From positions 34,728 through 98,727 of the forward strand of contig CAAFUF010000017.1 of NCBI GenBank assembly GCA_900766135.1: a stretch of 64,000 nt of DNA, given 5' to 3'. The number at the start of each line of letters is the position of its first letter. Position 1 is the stretch's first letter. This document shows positions 16,796 through 25,290 of this stretch, one piece after another. Made by a program: the position numbers and the translations under genes. The notes beneath the pieces are model-generated. The model was not told the origin of the DNA. It did no database searches and worked only from the letters and a program-made list of their open reading frames with translations. Origin of the DNA: Paenibacillaceae bacterium (GTDB taxonomy: Bacteria; Bacillota; Bacilli; Paenibacillales; Paenibacillaceae).

Positions 16796-17563
16796 ATGGC
16801 GCTGGATCATGGGATAGGAAAAAATATCGCGGACATGACCGTACTGATCACCGGGGCAAGCCGGGGGATCGGCGCCGAGGCGGCGCTGCGTTTTGCTTCG
16901 GTCGGCATGAACGTGGTCATTCACTATATGAACTCGCACGAGGCGGCCAACGAGGTTGCTCGCAAATGCCTGGAGCTCGGAGCCAAGGCTTACACGGTCG
17001 CAGCCGATCTTCGCAGCAAAGAGCAAATTTTGCGGATGAAGGAGAGGCTGGAAAACTACGGGCTGTACCCCGACATCTTGGTGAATAATGCGGGCATCTC
17101 GCATTATGCGCTGCTGTCCGATGTGACCGAAGCGGAATGGGACGACGTCATGAACGTCAATTTAAAAAGCGTGTTTCTATGCAGCCAGCTGTTTATGCCG
17201 CATATGATCAGCCAACGTTTTGGGCGGATTATTAACGTTTCCTCCGTTTGGGGGATATCGGGAGGCTCCTGCGAGGCGGCATATTCGGCGGCCAAAGGCG
17301 GGGTTAACGCATTTACCAAAGCGTTAGCCAAAGAACTGGCCCCCTCCGGCGTCACGGTAAATGCGGTGGCTCCAGGCGCGGTCAAGACCGAAATGCTGGA
17401 GCGTTTTGATGCGGATGAGCTCCGTCAACTGGAGGAGGATATTCCGGCGGGGCGGCTTGGTTCGCCGCAGGAAATTTCGTCGCTTGTTTATTTTTTGGCG
17501 CTGCCGGAATCGGGTTACATCACAGGGCAAATCATAAGCCCCAACGGCGGCTGGATTACCTGA
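16796..17563 (+). CDS. ymfI: SDR family reductase YmfI (elongation factor P 5-aminopentanone reductase)
   Basis: Short-chain dehydrogenase of 255 residues with the TGASRGIG cofactor motif (about 19-26), NNAG, and the catalytic YSAAK. In B. subtilis YmfI reduces a 5-aminopentanone group on elongation factor P to 5-aminopentanol. Gene order ymfF-ymfH-ymfI-ymfJ identifies it as the orthologue; by sequence alone it could be taken for a FabG-like reductase. The start ATG directly abuts the ymfH stop, so translation is probably coupled. Confidence 0.8.
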   Translation: MALDHGIGKNIADMTVLITGASRGIGAEAALRFASVGMNVVIHYMNSHEAANEVARKCLELGAKAYTVAADLRSKEQILRMKERLENYGLYPDILVNNAGISHYALLSDVTEAEWDDVMNVNLKSVFLCSQLFMPHMISQRFGRIINVSSVWGISGGSCEAAYSAAKGGVNAFTKALAKELAPSGVTVNAVAPGAVKTEMLERFDADELRQLEEDIPAGRLGSPQEISSLVYFLALPESGYITGQIISPNGGWIT

Positions 17564-17683
17564 TCGCCCCTACGTTCACAGGTTTTGCCGTTGCTGCGGG
17601 TAGGCGCGCGCGCATAAAACCCACGGAATTTTCGCATATTACGACTGTTGATTTTAAATCGCCAAGCGAAGGAGGATTTAATC

Positions 17684-17938
17684 ATGTCAACGGTACTCAA
17701 AAATTTTGATACATGGAAGAAATTCCTGGGTGAACGCGTCGAGCATGCGGAAAAAGCCGGCTTCAGCGAAGAGGCGATTGCCAACCTCGCTTACGAAATC
17801 GGCGGTTTTCTGGACGACAAAGTCGATCCGCAAAACGAATCCAACCGCACTCTCAAAGAAATTTGGGACGTCGGTAACGAAGAAGAGCGGAAAACCATCG
17901 CTCGTTTGATGGTGAAGTTGGCCAAGAAAAACGCATAG
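17684..17938 (+). CDS. ymfJ: DUF3243 protein YmfJ
   Basis: 84-residue charged cytoplasmic protein of the DUF3243 family, starting at ATG 17684 behind AAGGAGG. An upstream in-frame extension to 17648 lacks a ribosome binding site. It has helical stretches such as AIANLAYEIGGFLDDKVDP and a Lys-rich C-terminus. The function is unknown. It is followed by a terminator, which ends the ymfFHIJ unit. Confidence 0.8.
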   Translation: MSTVLKNFDTWKKFLGERVEHAEKAGFSEEAIANLAYEIGGFLDDKVDPQNESNRTLKEIWDVGNEEERKTIARLMVKLAKKNA

Positions 17939-17949
17939 TTTGGCACTTG

Positions 17950-17975
17950 AAAAGCTCCCGTTCCGGGAGCTTTTC
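17950..17975 (+). terminator. intrinsic terminator after ymfJ
   Basis: Perfect stem AAAAGCTCCCG / CGGGAGCTTTT with a 3-base loop. Confidence 0.85.
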
Positions 17976-18149
17976 CCCCATTTTCTCCGCCGGCTTGCCT
18001 TTCAATTTCTTTTTATATATCATAAAACACATATGAACATGTAATTTCAGTATTGGTAAGAATTGTTTTTGTAAAGGATTTTGAAAAATAGAAGGAATTA
18101 AGACCTATTTTGTCGAATGGTGCATGAGGATATGGAGAAGGTGTCTGGG

Positions 18150-18917
18150 ATGGAAGAGAAACAATGGTATTTGGAGTACAAAATACATAAGAATCGCCCG
18201 GGACTTTTGGGGGATATCGCTTCAATGTTGGGGATGCTGGAGATCAATATCTTGACGATCAACGGCGTAGAAGGCAAGACTCGGGGACTATTGCTGGAAA
18301 CTGACGATGACGGCAAAATCGATCAGGTCAGCCAGTTGCTAAATAAGGTAGACAGCATTACGGTGACCGCTTTGCGGAACCCTCGGCTGGTCGATCTGCT
18401 GGCCGTGCGTCATGGCCGCTACATCGACCGGGATTCGGACGATCGCAAGACGTTTCGGTTCACGCGGGATGAGTTGGGGATTTTGGTTGATTTTCTTGGC
18501 GAGGTGTTTAAACGGGAAGGCCATCAAGTGATCGGCCTTAGGGGAATGCCCCGCGTCGGCAAAACGGAATCGATTATCGCCGGCAGCGTCTGCGCGATGA
18601 AACGATGGACGTTCGTGTCCTCCACCCTCTTGCGCCAAACGGTGCGAAGCCAATTGTCGGAGAATGAGATGGACCCCCACAATGTGTTTATCATCGACGG
18701 TATCATCAGTACGTTACGTTCCAATGAAAAGCATCATCAGCTCCTGCAGGAGCTGATGTCCATGCCTTCGACCAAAGTCATAGAACATCCGGACGTGTTC
18801 GTCAAAGAGTCCGAATATAGTTATGACAATTTTGACATTATTATAGAATTGCGTAACAATCCGGAAGAGCAAATCGTTTATGATACGTTCACGACAATTT
18901 ATACGGACGATCTGTAA
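18150..18917 (+). CDS. ymfK: DUF3388 protein YmfK
   Basis: 255-residue conserved protein of the DUF3388 family. The N-terminal ~70 residues look like an ACT-type ligand-binding domain (KNRPGLLGDIASMLGMLEIN). A P-loop-like GMPRVGKTE follows near residue 132, then a segment resembling an ATPase. I chose ATG 18150 because GGAGAAGG lies 8 bases upstream; the more upstream ATG 18117 has no such site but would add 11 residues. Its function is unknown; its position next to rodZ is conserved. Confidence 0.75.
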   Translation: MEEKQWYLEYKIHKNRPGLLGDIASMLGMLEINILTINGVEGKTRGLLLETDDDGKIDQVSQLLNKVDSITVTALRNPRLVDLLAVRHGRYIDRDSDDRKTFRFTRDELGILVDFLGEVFKREGHQVIGLRGMPRVGKTESIIAGSVCAMKRWTFVSSTLLRQTVRSQLSENEMDPHNVFIIDGIISTLRSNEKHHQLLQELMSMPSTKVIEHPDVFVKESEYSYDNFDIIIELRNNPEEQIVYDTFTTIYTDDL

Positions 18918-18958
18918 TGACTTGCCGCATAATTCAATCATAGCAGGAGGTGATGGTC

Positions 18959-19996
18959 GTGTCGGATTTGGGCCAGCAGTTAAGGGAAGCCCGCCTTGCC
19001 CGAGGTTTGTCGCTGGATGACGTACAGGAAATGACGAAGATTCGCAAACGATATTTGGAAGCCATCGAAATGGGGGATTACAAGGTTCTTCCAGGGAGCT
19101 TCTATGTTCGGGCTTTTATCAAGACGTATGCGGAGACCGTCGGCTTGGACGCGGACGAACTGCTTGCCGAACATCGGCAAAACGTGCCTTCTTCAGCTCC
19201 GGAACCTACGATGGAGCCGGTGATCCAAAAACGCCGCAGCCGGCAGCACAACGAGCGCAACTCGAAATGGTTGTCCACCACGCTGATGTGGTCGTTTGCC
19301 GTGCTGATTTTAATCGTTATTTATATGTATTTCTCGGTCTGGGGCAATAAGAACGATGAAGCCGAGGGGAATAAGGAGCCCGATCCTACGCCGGTGACCC
19401 AGGACGCGAACCAAAACGGCAGCAATGCCGGGAACGCAGCCGGGGGCGACGCCGTTGGCGGGAACAAGGGTGCAGGGAATGAAACGGGGAACGGAACGGA
19501 ACCCGGAACGAATAACGGTTCTAATGCCAATACGGGGAATGCGGGGAACACCGGCAATGAAACCCCGGTTAACGATACCGGCAATCAGCCTGTTACGGTC
19601 GTGCCGGACGGAACGGAAGGCAGCACGACGAAATTCAAGATTCAAAACCCCGGAACCCAGCCGGTTCAGGTCGTCATTACAGCCAGCGGCGAAAGCTGGG
19701 TAGAAGTTCGCAAGGGAAGCAAAAGCGGGGAGAAACTGTATTTCGGAAAAACCAAAGACGGCGATGTGCTGACTTATGACATTGTTCCGGAAGGATTGTA
19801 CATCTTGTCGGGGAATTCACCTAAAACCGCGATTACGGTAGCTGAGCAGCCGATTGAAGACGGCAAGACGACATCCCGATTCTTCTTGAGCCTGGACGAT
19901 GGCACGGGCGGCGGAACCGCAGGCAATACCGGGACGGAAGGCAATAATGCCGGCATCACTGATGTGGGTAGTAATGAGACGACAACGACAGAGTGA
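18959..19996 (+). CDS. rodZ: RodZ-like cell-shape protein (YmfM)
   Basis: 345-residue bitopic membrane protein. The N-terminal Xre-type helix-turn-helix (about residues 5-75, LREARLARGLSLDDVQEMT) in RodZ proteins binds MreB. A basic stretch precedes a single membrane segment (about 108-125). An Asn/Gly/Thr-rich linker (about 140-215) leads to a C-terminal beta-rich DUF4115 domain (from about 225). I chose GTG 18959 because AGGAGG ends 8 bases before it. Role in elongasome-directed wall growth is inferred from the family. Confidence 0.85.
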   Translation: MSDLGQQLREARLARGLSLDDVQEMTKIRKRYLEAIEMGDYKVLPGSFYVRAFIKTYAETVGLDADELLAEHRQNVPSSAPEPTMEPVIQKRRSRQHNERNSKWLSTTLMWSFAVLILIVIYMYFSVWGNKNDEAEGNKEPDPTPVTQDANQNGSNAGNAAGGDAVGGNKGAGNETGNGTEPGTNNGSNANTGNAGNTGNETPVNDTGNQPVTVVPDGTEGSTTKFKIQNPGTQPVQVVITASGESWVEVRKGSKSGEKLYFGKTKDGDVLTYDIVPEGLYILSGNSPKTAITVAEQPIEDGKTTSRFFLSLDDGTGGGTAGNTGTEGNNAGITDVGSNETTTTE

Positions 19997-20039
19997 CGAA
20001 TAGCGAAGGCGTGAAGCCGGTCGTATGTTCGCTTAATAA

Positions 20040-20080
20040 GAGCGCGGTTGGGACCGTACCGGTCAAACGGCGCTTTTTTG
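20040..20080 (+). terminator. terminator after rodZ
   Basis: AGCGC / GGCGCT stem with inner GACCG / CGGTC, followed by TTTTTT. Confidence 0.75.
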
Positions 20081-20110
20081 GCTGTCATGAGAGCGGGAGA
20101 GCCGGGATAC

Positions 20111-20139
20111 TCGACTTTGCGATTTTTTTTACATATAAT
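20111..20139 (+). promoter_or_regulatory. sigma-A promoter of yajQ
   Basis: TCGACT (20111-20116), a 17-bp spacer and TATAAT (20134-20139), about 43 bases before the start codon. Confidence 0.6.
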
Positions 20140-20181
20140 TTATTTATGAAAAGATTGGAAACCGAGAAAGGAATGTGACTT

Positions 20182-20673
20182 ATGGCTTCGGAAAATTCTT
20201 TCGACATCGTTTCAAAAATGGACATGCAGGAATTGACCAACGCAATCGATCAAACGGAACGGGAAATTGCGAACCGTTTCGATTTCAAAGGGAGCAAAAG
20301 CGAGCTCAAACTGGAGAAAGACGTGCTGGTGATCGTTTCGGACGACGAGTACAAGCTCGGAGCCGTCATCGACATCCTGCAATCGAAGATGATCAAGCGC
20401 GGCTTGCCGATCAAGAACCTAGATTACGGCAAGGTTGAACCGGCCTCGCTGGGCACGGTTCGGCAGCGGATTAACCTGAAGCAGGGGATCGACCAGGAGA
20501 ACGCCAAGAAAATCAACATCCTGATCCGCGATTCCAAGCTGAAGGTCAAAAGCCAAATCCAGGGCGACCAAATCCGCGTTACCGGCAAAAGCAGGGACGA
20601 TTTGCAGGAGATTATGCAAATGCTGCGCAAAGCCGATTTGACGGTGGATTTGCAGTTCACCAATTTCAAATAG
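20182..20673 (+). CDS. yajQ: YajQ family nucleotide-binding protein
   Basis: 163-residue UPF0234/YajQ protein with two ferredoxin-like halves; some members bind cyclic di-GMP and act as effectors. It has the conserved start SFDIVSKMDMQELTNAI and the FDFKGSKSE motif near residue 34. AAAGGAATGTG precedes the ATG. It has its own promoter and a following hairpin, so it appears to be monocistronic. Ligand binding is inferred from the family only. Confidence 0.9.
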   Translation: MASENSFDIVSKMDMQELTNAIDQTEREIANRFDFKGSKSELKLEKDVLVIVSDDEYKLGAVIDILQSKMIKRGLPIKNLDYGKVEPASLGTVRQRINLKQGIDQENAKKINILIRDSKLKVKSQIQGDQIRVTGKSRDDLQEIMQMLRKADLTVDLQFTNFK

Positions 20674-20681
20674 AGCTTAAA

Positions 20682-20725
20682 GGTCTCCTGTGGCGCGGAT
20701 TTCGAGCTGCGGAGACCATTTTCAT
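20682..20725 (+). terminator. hairpin after yajQ
   Basis: GGTCTCC (20682-20688) pairs with GGAGACC (20711-20717), followed by ATTTTCATATTTTT. The tail is not a pure U-tract, so efficiency is uncertain. Confidence 0.55.
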
Positions 20726-20729
20726 ATTT

Positions 20730-20759
20730 TTGACAGCATCGGTACTGGAATATTATACT
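20730..20759 (+). promoter_or_regulatory. sigma-A promoter of rimO-pgsA-cinA
   Basis: Perfect TTGACA (20730-20735), an 18-bp spacer and TATACT (20754-20759). Confidence 0.7.
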
Positions 20760-20824
20760 TGTAGAGGTTGTTAAGTGCTTCGTATGACGGGAATTTTGGC
20801 TTTCAACGATGGGGGAAATGGTTC

Positions 20825-22153
20825 ATGACAGAAAAGGTAAAAATCGTGACGCTCGGCTGCGAGAAAAATCTGGTCGACTCGGAAATCATGTCGGGCTTAA
20901 TTGACCAGCGCGGCTATTCCTTGGTGGATAATCGCGAAGACGCAACCGTCATTATCGTCAACACCTGCGGATTTATTGATGCGGCCAAGGAAGAGTCGGT
21001 CAACACGATTCTGGAGCTCGCCGATCTGAAGGAAAGCGGGAGGCTGAAGGCGCTGATCGTTTCCGGGTGTTTGACGCAGCGATATAAGCAGACTCTAATG
21101 GAGGAAATGCCGGAAATCGACGGGATCGTCGGTACGGGGGATTTTCACCATATCAACCGGATCGTCGATGAAGCGCTCAAGGGCAAGAAGCCGGCGCTGG
21201 TCGGCAACCCTGTCTTTAATTATGAGCAGGCGCTGCCGCGTAAGCTGTCCACGGCCCGGTACACGACCTACGTGAAAATCGCCGAAGGTTGCGATAACAA
21301 TTGTACGTTTTGCAGCATTCCGATCATGCGCGGGAAGTTCCGCAGCCGCTCGATGGAATCGATCCTGGAGGAAGTGCGGAGCATGGCCGCCCAAGGCGTC
21401 AAGGAAATCAGCTTGATCGCACAAGACTCCACCAACTACGGCACCGATTTGTACGGAGAGTTTAAATTGGCGGAGCTGATGGACAGGGTTACCCGGGTGG
21501 ACGGCATTGAGTGGGTACGTCTACATTACGCTTATCCCGGCTTTTTTACGGACGAGCTGATCGATATGATGGCGACCAATCCAAAAATTTGCAAATACGT
21601 GGATATGCCGCTTCAGCACAGCGAAGACGCGATTCTGAAGCGCATGCGCCGTCCCGGACGGAACCGTGATATTCGTGAGCTGGTGGCCAAGATTCGCGCA
21701 CGGATTCCTAACGTTTCGCTGCGCACTTCCTTGATCGTCGGATTCCCGGGGGAAACCGAGGAGGATTTCGAGCGGTTATGCGAGTTTGTGCGCGAGGTGA
21801 AGTTCGACCGGCTTGGCGTATTTACCTATTCCAAGGAAGAGGATACGCCGGCTTCGCGTTTGCCGGACCAGGTCGACGAGGCTGTGAAGGAATGGCGAGC
21901 CAATACGCTGATGGAGATTCAGCGGGAGGTTGCCAATGCGAACAGCGGCAAGCACATCGGCCAGGTGCTGGACGTGCTGATCGAACGTTACGACGGCCGC
22001 AGCGACGTTTACGTAGGCCGCTCGCAATTCGACGCTCCGGAAATCGACGGCGAGGTATTCGTCACGAATTGCCCCGTAGGACTCGGGGAACTGACCAAGG
22101 TGCGGATTACGCATGCTTTTGACTATGATCTATCCGGGGAGGCCGTCCTGTGA
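20825..22153 (+). CDS. rimO: ribosomal protein uS12 methylthiotransferase RimO
   Basis: Radical-SAM methylthiotransferase of 442 residues that thiomethylates an Asp of ribosomal protein S12. The N-terminal UPF0004 domain starts VTLGCEKNLVDSE, where the wording differs from MiaB's FGCQMNEHD. The radical-SAM Cys triad is in CDNNCTFC (about 156-163), and a C-terminal TRAM domain ends the protein. I chose ATG 20825 behind GGGGGA; an upstream extension to 20768 would place a start before the ribosome binding site. It overlaps pgsA by four bases. A separate miaB lies at 38.3 kb. Confidence 0.92.
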   Translation: MTEKVKIVTLGCEKNLVDSEIMSGLIDQRGYSLVDNREDATVIIVNTCGFIDAAKEESVNTILELADLKESGRLKALIVSGCLTQRYKQTLMEEMPEIDGIVGTGDFHHINRIVDEALKGKKPALVGNPVFNYEQALPRKLSTARYTTYVKIAEGCDNNCTFCSIPIMRGKFRSRSMESILEEVRSMAAQGVKEISLIAQDSTNYGTDLYGEFKLAELMDRVTRVDGIEWVRLHYAYPGFFTDELIDMMATNPKICKYVDMPLQHSEDAILKRMRRPGRNRDIRELVAKIRARIPNVSLRTSLIVGFPGETEEDFERLCEFVREVKFDRLGVFTYSKEEDTPASRLPDQVDEAVKEWRANTLMEIQREVANANSGKHIGQVLDVLIERYDGRSDVYVGRSQFDAPEIDGEVFVTNCPVGLGELTKVRITHAFDYDLSGEAVL

Positions 22154-22737
22154 ATTTGCCCAACCGTATCACATTAACCCGTATTTTTATGATTCCGGTG
22201 ATGCTGGTCTTCTTGCTGGTCGATGCCGGGTGGTTGTCCCATGAGCTTACGCTGGGGAATTACTCGCTGCCGGTCAATCAACTGATCGCTGCGGTGCTGT
22301 TTATCGTTGCTGCCAGCACGGACGGGATCGACGGCTACATCGCTCGAAAATATAACCTTGTCACCAATTTAGGCAAGCTGCTTGATCCGCTCGCTGATAA
22401 GCTGCTTGTCGGAACGGTGCTGATCGGTCTCGTGGCATTGGGAAAATGCGATGCCTGGATTGCGGTCATCATCATCGCTCGCGAGTTCGCCGTCACCGGC
22501 TTGCGCGAAGTCGCGCTGCTGGAAGGCTCCGTGATCGCGGCCAGCAAGTGGGGCAAAGCGAAGACGATTACGCAGATCATCGCCATTTCGGCGCTGCTGC
22601 TGAACAATTTTCCGTTCGAATGGCTTTCGTTCCCGTTTGATGATGTCGCGATGTGGCTGGCGGCCGTTATCACGCTATATTCGGGCATCGACTATTTTGT
22701 GAAGAATAAGAGCGTGCTTTCTTTTTCCAAAGCATAA
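22150..22737 (+). CDS. pgsA: CDP-diacylglycerol-glycerol-3-phosphate 3-phosphatidyltransferase
   Basis: Integral membrane CDP-alcohol phosphatidyltransferase of 195 residues with several hydrophobic segments. It makes phosphatidylglycerol phosphate, the precursor of phosphatidylglycerol and cardiolipin. The family signature with its Asp residues is seen in DGIDGYIARK...GKLLDPLADK (about residues 57-83). The GTG start at 22150 overlaps the rimO stop (GTGA). Confidence 0.94.
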   Translation: MNLPNRITLTRIFMIPVMLVFLLVDAGWLSHELTLGNYSLPVNQLIAAVLFIVAASTDGIDGYIARKYNLVTNLGKLLDPLADKLLVGTVLIGLVALGKCDAWIAVIIIAREFAVTGLREVALLEGSVIAASKWGKAKTITQIIAISALLLNNFPFEWLSFPFDDVAMWLAAVITLYSGIDYFVKNKSVLSFSKA

Positions 22738-22778
22738 ATTGATGTGGGTTGATTGGAATCTAGAGGAGGCATGCGAAG

Positions 22779-24032
22779 ATGAAAGCGGAAATTATTGCGG
22801 TTGGCACGGAGCTGCTGCTCGGCCAAATCGTGAATACCAATGCGCAGTATCTATCCCAAGAGCTCGCCGCTTTGGGGATCGACGTCTATTTTCAAACCGT
22901 GGTTGGCGATAACATGAACCGGTTGGCCGAGGCGGTGAAAACGGCGTTGGGAAGGGCCGAGGTGCTGATCTTTACCGGCGGGATCGGTCCGACGCAAGAC
23001 GATTTAACCAAGGAAGCGCTGGCCGAGGTGTTGGGCCGCACCCTTTATATTGACCCGGAAGCGATGGCGAACGTCGAGCGTTTCTTTCAGGGGCGCGGGG
23101 TCCCGATGACGGAGAATAACCGCCGCCAGGCGCTGGCCATTGAAGGAGGCACTCCGCTCCCGAATGAAACCGGACTGGCCGTGGGCAACGCGCTTTCTGT
23201 GGACGGCAAGTTTTATATCGTGCTTCCGGGACCGCCGAAGGAAATGAAGCCGATGTTCGAGCGTCAGGCGAAACCTTGGATTCTGAAGCATGTGCTGACC
23301 GGCGAGATGCCGATCTATTCGCGGATGCTGAAATTCGCCGGAATTGGCGAATCGGCGCTGGAAACGAAACTGCTTGACCTGATTCGGGCTCAAAGCGACC
23401 CGACGGTCGCGCCGTATGCGAAGGAAGGCGAGGTGACGATCCGCGTGTCCACCAAGGCGGCTAGCGAGCAGGACGCGGCCGTGAAACTGGAGGCGATGGA
23501 GCGTGAGATCGCCTCGCGGCTGCCGGAGCATCTGTACGCGAACGTCGATGAGCCGATCGAGAAGACGATTCTCGATTTGATGGCAGCGCGCGGCCTGACG
23601 CTGAGCGCGGCCGAAAGCTGCACCGGCGGGCTGCTCATGGAGATGTTCACCGCGCTGCCCGGCAGCTCGGCCGTGTTCGCCGGCGGGATCGTTTGCTATT
23701 CCAATGAGATGAAGGAGAAGCTGCTGAACGTACCGCATGACCTGCTGGAAGGCGACGGAGCTCCCGGCGCGGTCAGCGCGGAAACGGCCAAGGTGCTGGC
23801 GGAGCAGGTACGCCTGACCGTGGGCACCGACTTCGGCCTGTCGATCACCGGCGTGGCGGGTCCGGCTCATTCCGAGCGTAAGCCCGTTGGTCTCGTGTAT
23901 ATCGCGATCTCGCGCCGAGGTTCGGACACCGCCGTCTTCGAGCTGAACCTCAAGGGCAACCGCGAAACGATCCGGATGCGCGCGGCGAAGACGCTGTTGT
24001 ACCGGTTGTGGAGAGCGCTGCAGGGAGGCTGA
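22779..24032 (+). CDS. cinA: competence/damage-inducible protein CinA
   Basis: 417-residue protein with an N-terminal MoaB/MoCF-like domain (GTELLLGQIVNTNAQYLS; TGGIGPTQDD; LPGPPKEM) and a C-terminal amidase domain (LSAAESCTGGLL; VFAGGIVCYSN). CinA C-domains deamidate nicotinamide mononucleotide, and the N-domain can act on ADP-ribose-type nucleotides. The gene has GAGGAGG upstream of its ATG. In relatives recA follows directly, but here 1.26 kb of repeat-bearing DNA intervenes. Confidence 0.92.
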   Translation: MKAEIIAVGTELLLGQIVNTNAQYLSQELAALGIDVYFQTVVGDNMNRLAEAVKTALGRAEVLIFTGGIGPTQDDLTKEALAEVLGRTLYIDPEAMANVERFFQGRGVPMTENNRRQALAIEGGTPLPNETGLAVGNALSVDGKFYIVLPGPPKEMKPMFERQAKPWILKHVLTGEMPIYSRMLKFAGIGESALETKLLDLIRAQSDPTVAPYAKEGEVTIRVSTKAASEQDAAVKLEAMEREIASRLPEHLYANVDEPIEKTILDLMAARGLTLSAAESCTGGLLMEMFTALPGSSAVFAGGIVCYSNEMKEKLLNVPHDLLEGDGAPGAVSAETAKVLAEQVRLTVGTDFGLSITGVAGPAHSERKPVGLVYIAISRRGSDTAVFELNLKGNRETIRMRAAKTLLYRLWRALQGG

Positions 24033-24233
24033 CTCCTTTGCAATGGTAGGGAAAGTGAATAATGATCTCGGGCCGCTCTTGTCCGCCGCTTGTCTGTGGA
24101 CTGGCTAGAAGGATAACAAGCGGCTCCCAAATGCGGACGTAAACTCCCTCCGATTCATTATTCCCTTCCATTTGTGCAAAGTATAAATCCCAGCAGCGCT
24201 TGGAGGTTGTAGTAGATTCCCTTCAGCTTGTTC

Positions 24234-24262
24234 TTGCGCTTTCGGGGTTTATGACATATAAT
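24234..24262 (+). promoter_or_regulatory. orphan sigma-A promoter downstream of cinA
   Basis: TTGCGC (24234-24239), a 17-bp spacer and TATAAT (24257-24262). The next feature is a terminator hairpin only about 12 bases further on, so no gene is expressed from it. Confidence 0.5.
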
Positions 24263-24273
24263 CAAAGCACGGA

Positions 24274-24318
24274 AGAACCGTAGCAAACTGTTTCAGTTGT
24301 GCTGCGGTTCTTTTTTTG
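24274..24318 (+). terminator. intrinsic terminator immediately after an orphan promoter
   Basis: AGAACCG (24274-24280) pairs with CGGTTCT (24305-24311), extended by AGCA / TGT-type pairs, and is followed by seven T. It would end either cinA readthrough or a ~50-base transcript from 24269. Confidence 0.8.
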
Positions 24319-24398
24319 TTGTTGGAGTAAACATGGGAGGGGATGGAAGCAGCAGGCAAGTAGGTGAGTGAGTAGGTAAGTAGTAATGCCCTGTAAGA

Positions 24399-24545
24399 GC
24401 AAATGTGCATGATATGTATGAAAACCGAATACAATTGTGCTCTGAAGTAGCTATATCAGCAAATATATATGAAATATCGAGTATAATCCGCGTTTACAGC
24501 CAACTTCGGCGAAATGTATATGAAAATTCATACATATCCAGATGT
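24399..24545. repeat. three degenerate ~50-60-bp repeats
   Basis: Units beginning GCAAATGTG (24399), GCAAATATA (24459) and GCGAAATGT (24509), each followed by an AT-rich ATATGAAA-type core and then a GTATAAT/GAATACAA-type segment. Alignment was by eye and the copies are quite diverged. Confidence 0.4.
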
Positions 24546-24620
24546 AACCTGACTTTTTCGTCATGGTGAGCGCATTTCCGAAGGAAACAGCGGGTAGGGA
24601 GCTGTGAAAGTAAGCCACGC

Positions 24621-25054
24621 GCCAAAGCCAGCGAATCCCCGCAGGGGAGAGCGCCTAAGGAGCGTTTCAGTCCTACTAACGTTCTTCCAACGCGCAGCCG
24701 GATGCCAACGACGGAGTGAGGCCGGCCTCCCCCAGAGAGCAGGTACCCAAGGAGCACCCAAAGTAAGACGTACCCGAAGGGGGAAAAGCGTTCCGTGCGC
24801 CAAAGTCAGCGAATCCCCGCAGGGGAGAGCGCCTAAGGAGCGTCTCAGTCCCACTAACGTTCTTCCAGCGCACAGCCGGATGCCAACGACGGAAGGAGGC
24901 CGGCATCCCCCCCAGAGAGGCAGGTACCCAAGGAGCACCCAAAGAAAGACGTACCCGAAGGGGGAAAAGCGTTCAGTGTGCCAAAGTCAGCGAATCCCTG
25001 CAGGGGAGAGCGCTAAGGAGCGCCTCAGTCCCTCCAACGTTCTCTCAGTTTGCG
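24621..25054. repeat. ~180-bp tandem repeat, two full copies and one partial
   Basis: Copies start at 24621, 24799 and 24980, each beginning GCCAAAG and containing the mini-palindrome TCCCCGCAGGGGA. Copies 1 and 2 differ at roughly a dozen positions. Long open frames cross the repeat on both strands, but they are repetitive, have no ribosome binding site, and are open because of base composition. I see no real gene from 24033 to 25290. Confidence 0.85.
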
Positions 25055-25084
25055 GGATCCCTAAGGGCAGCGGGCCCTTGGGGG

Positions 25085-25117
25085 CCCTCCCTTACGGTAA
25101 GGGAGGGTTTGGGAGGG
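25085..25117 (+). other. perfect palindrome overlapping a G-quadruplex motif upstream of recA
   Basis: CCCTCCCTTAC and GTAAGGGAGGG form a 23-bp palindrome with one central base (25085-25107). The right arm continues into GGGAGGGTTTGGGAGGG (25101-25117), a canonical G3-N1-G3-N3-G3-N1-G3 motif. A near-repeat with GGGAGGGG follows at 25132-25139. Confidence 0.75.
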
Positions 25118-25152
25118 TTGAGTCCAGGTTTGGGAGGGGTGAGAATAAATTA

Positions 25153-25166
25153 CGAATGTATGTTCG
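25153..25166 (+). promoter_or_regulatory. LexA (DinR) operator of recA
   Basis: CGAATGTATGTTCG matches the Bacillus SOS box CGAAC-N4-GTTCG with one mismatch and lies just upstream of the recA -35 box. Confidence 0.8.
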
Positions 25167-25175
25167 AAAAAACGC

Positions 25176-25204
25176 TTGGCAAACATTCCAAAACAAGGTA
25201 CAAT
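25176..25204 (+). promoter_or_regulatory. sigma-A promoter of recA
   Basis: TTGGCA (25176-25181), a 17-bp spacer and TACAAT (25199-25204), directly downstream of the SOS box. Confidence 0.7.
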
Positions 25205-25290
25205 GATATACGTGAAGAGTTACGAATGGCTATGAATAATTATGAATTTATGTACCCATGATTTATATCTAATTTAAGGATGTGAGCTGA

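Noticed and set aside
24621..25054. CRISPR array before recA
   Set aside because: The unit is ~180 bp and nearly identical throughout; there are no short repeats with unique spacers and no cas genes.
24604..25206. 200-codon plus-strand frame over the tandem repeats
   Set aside because: The protein would simply repeat the DNA array, other frames on both strands are equally open, and it has no ribosome binding site.
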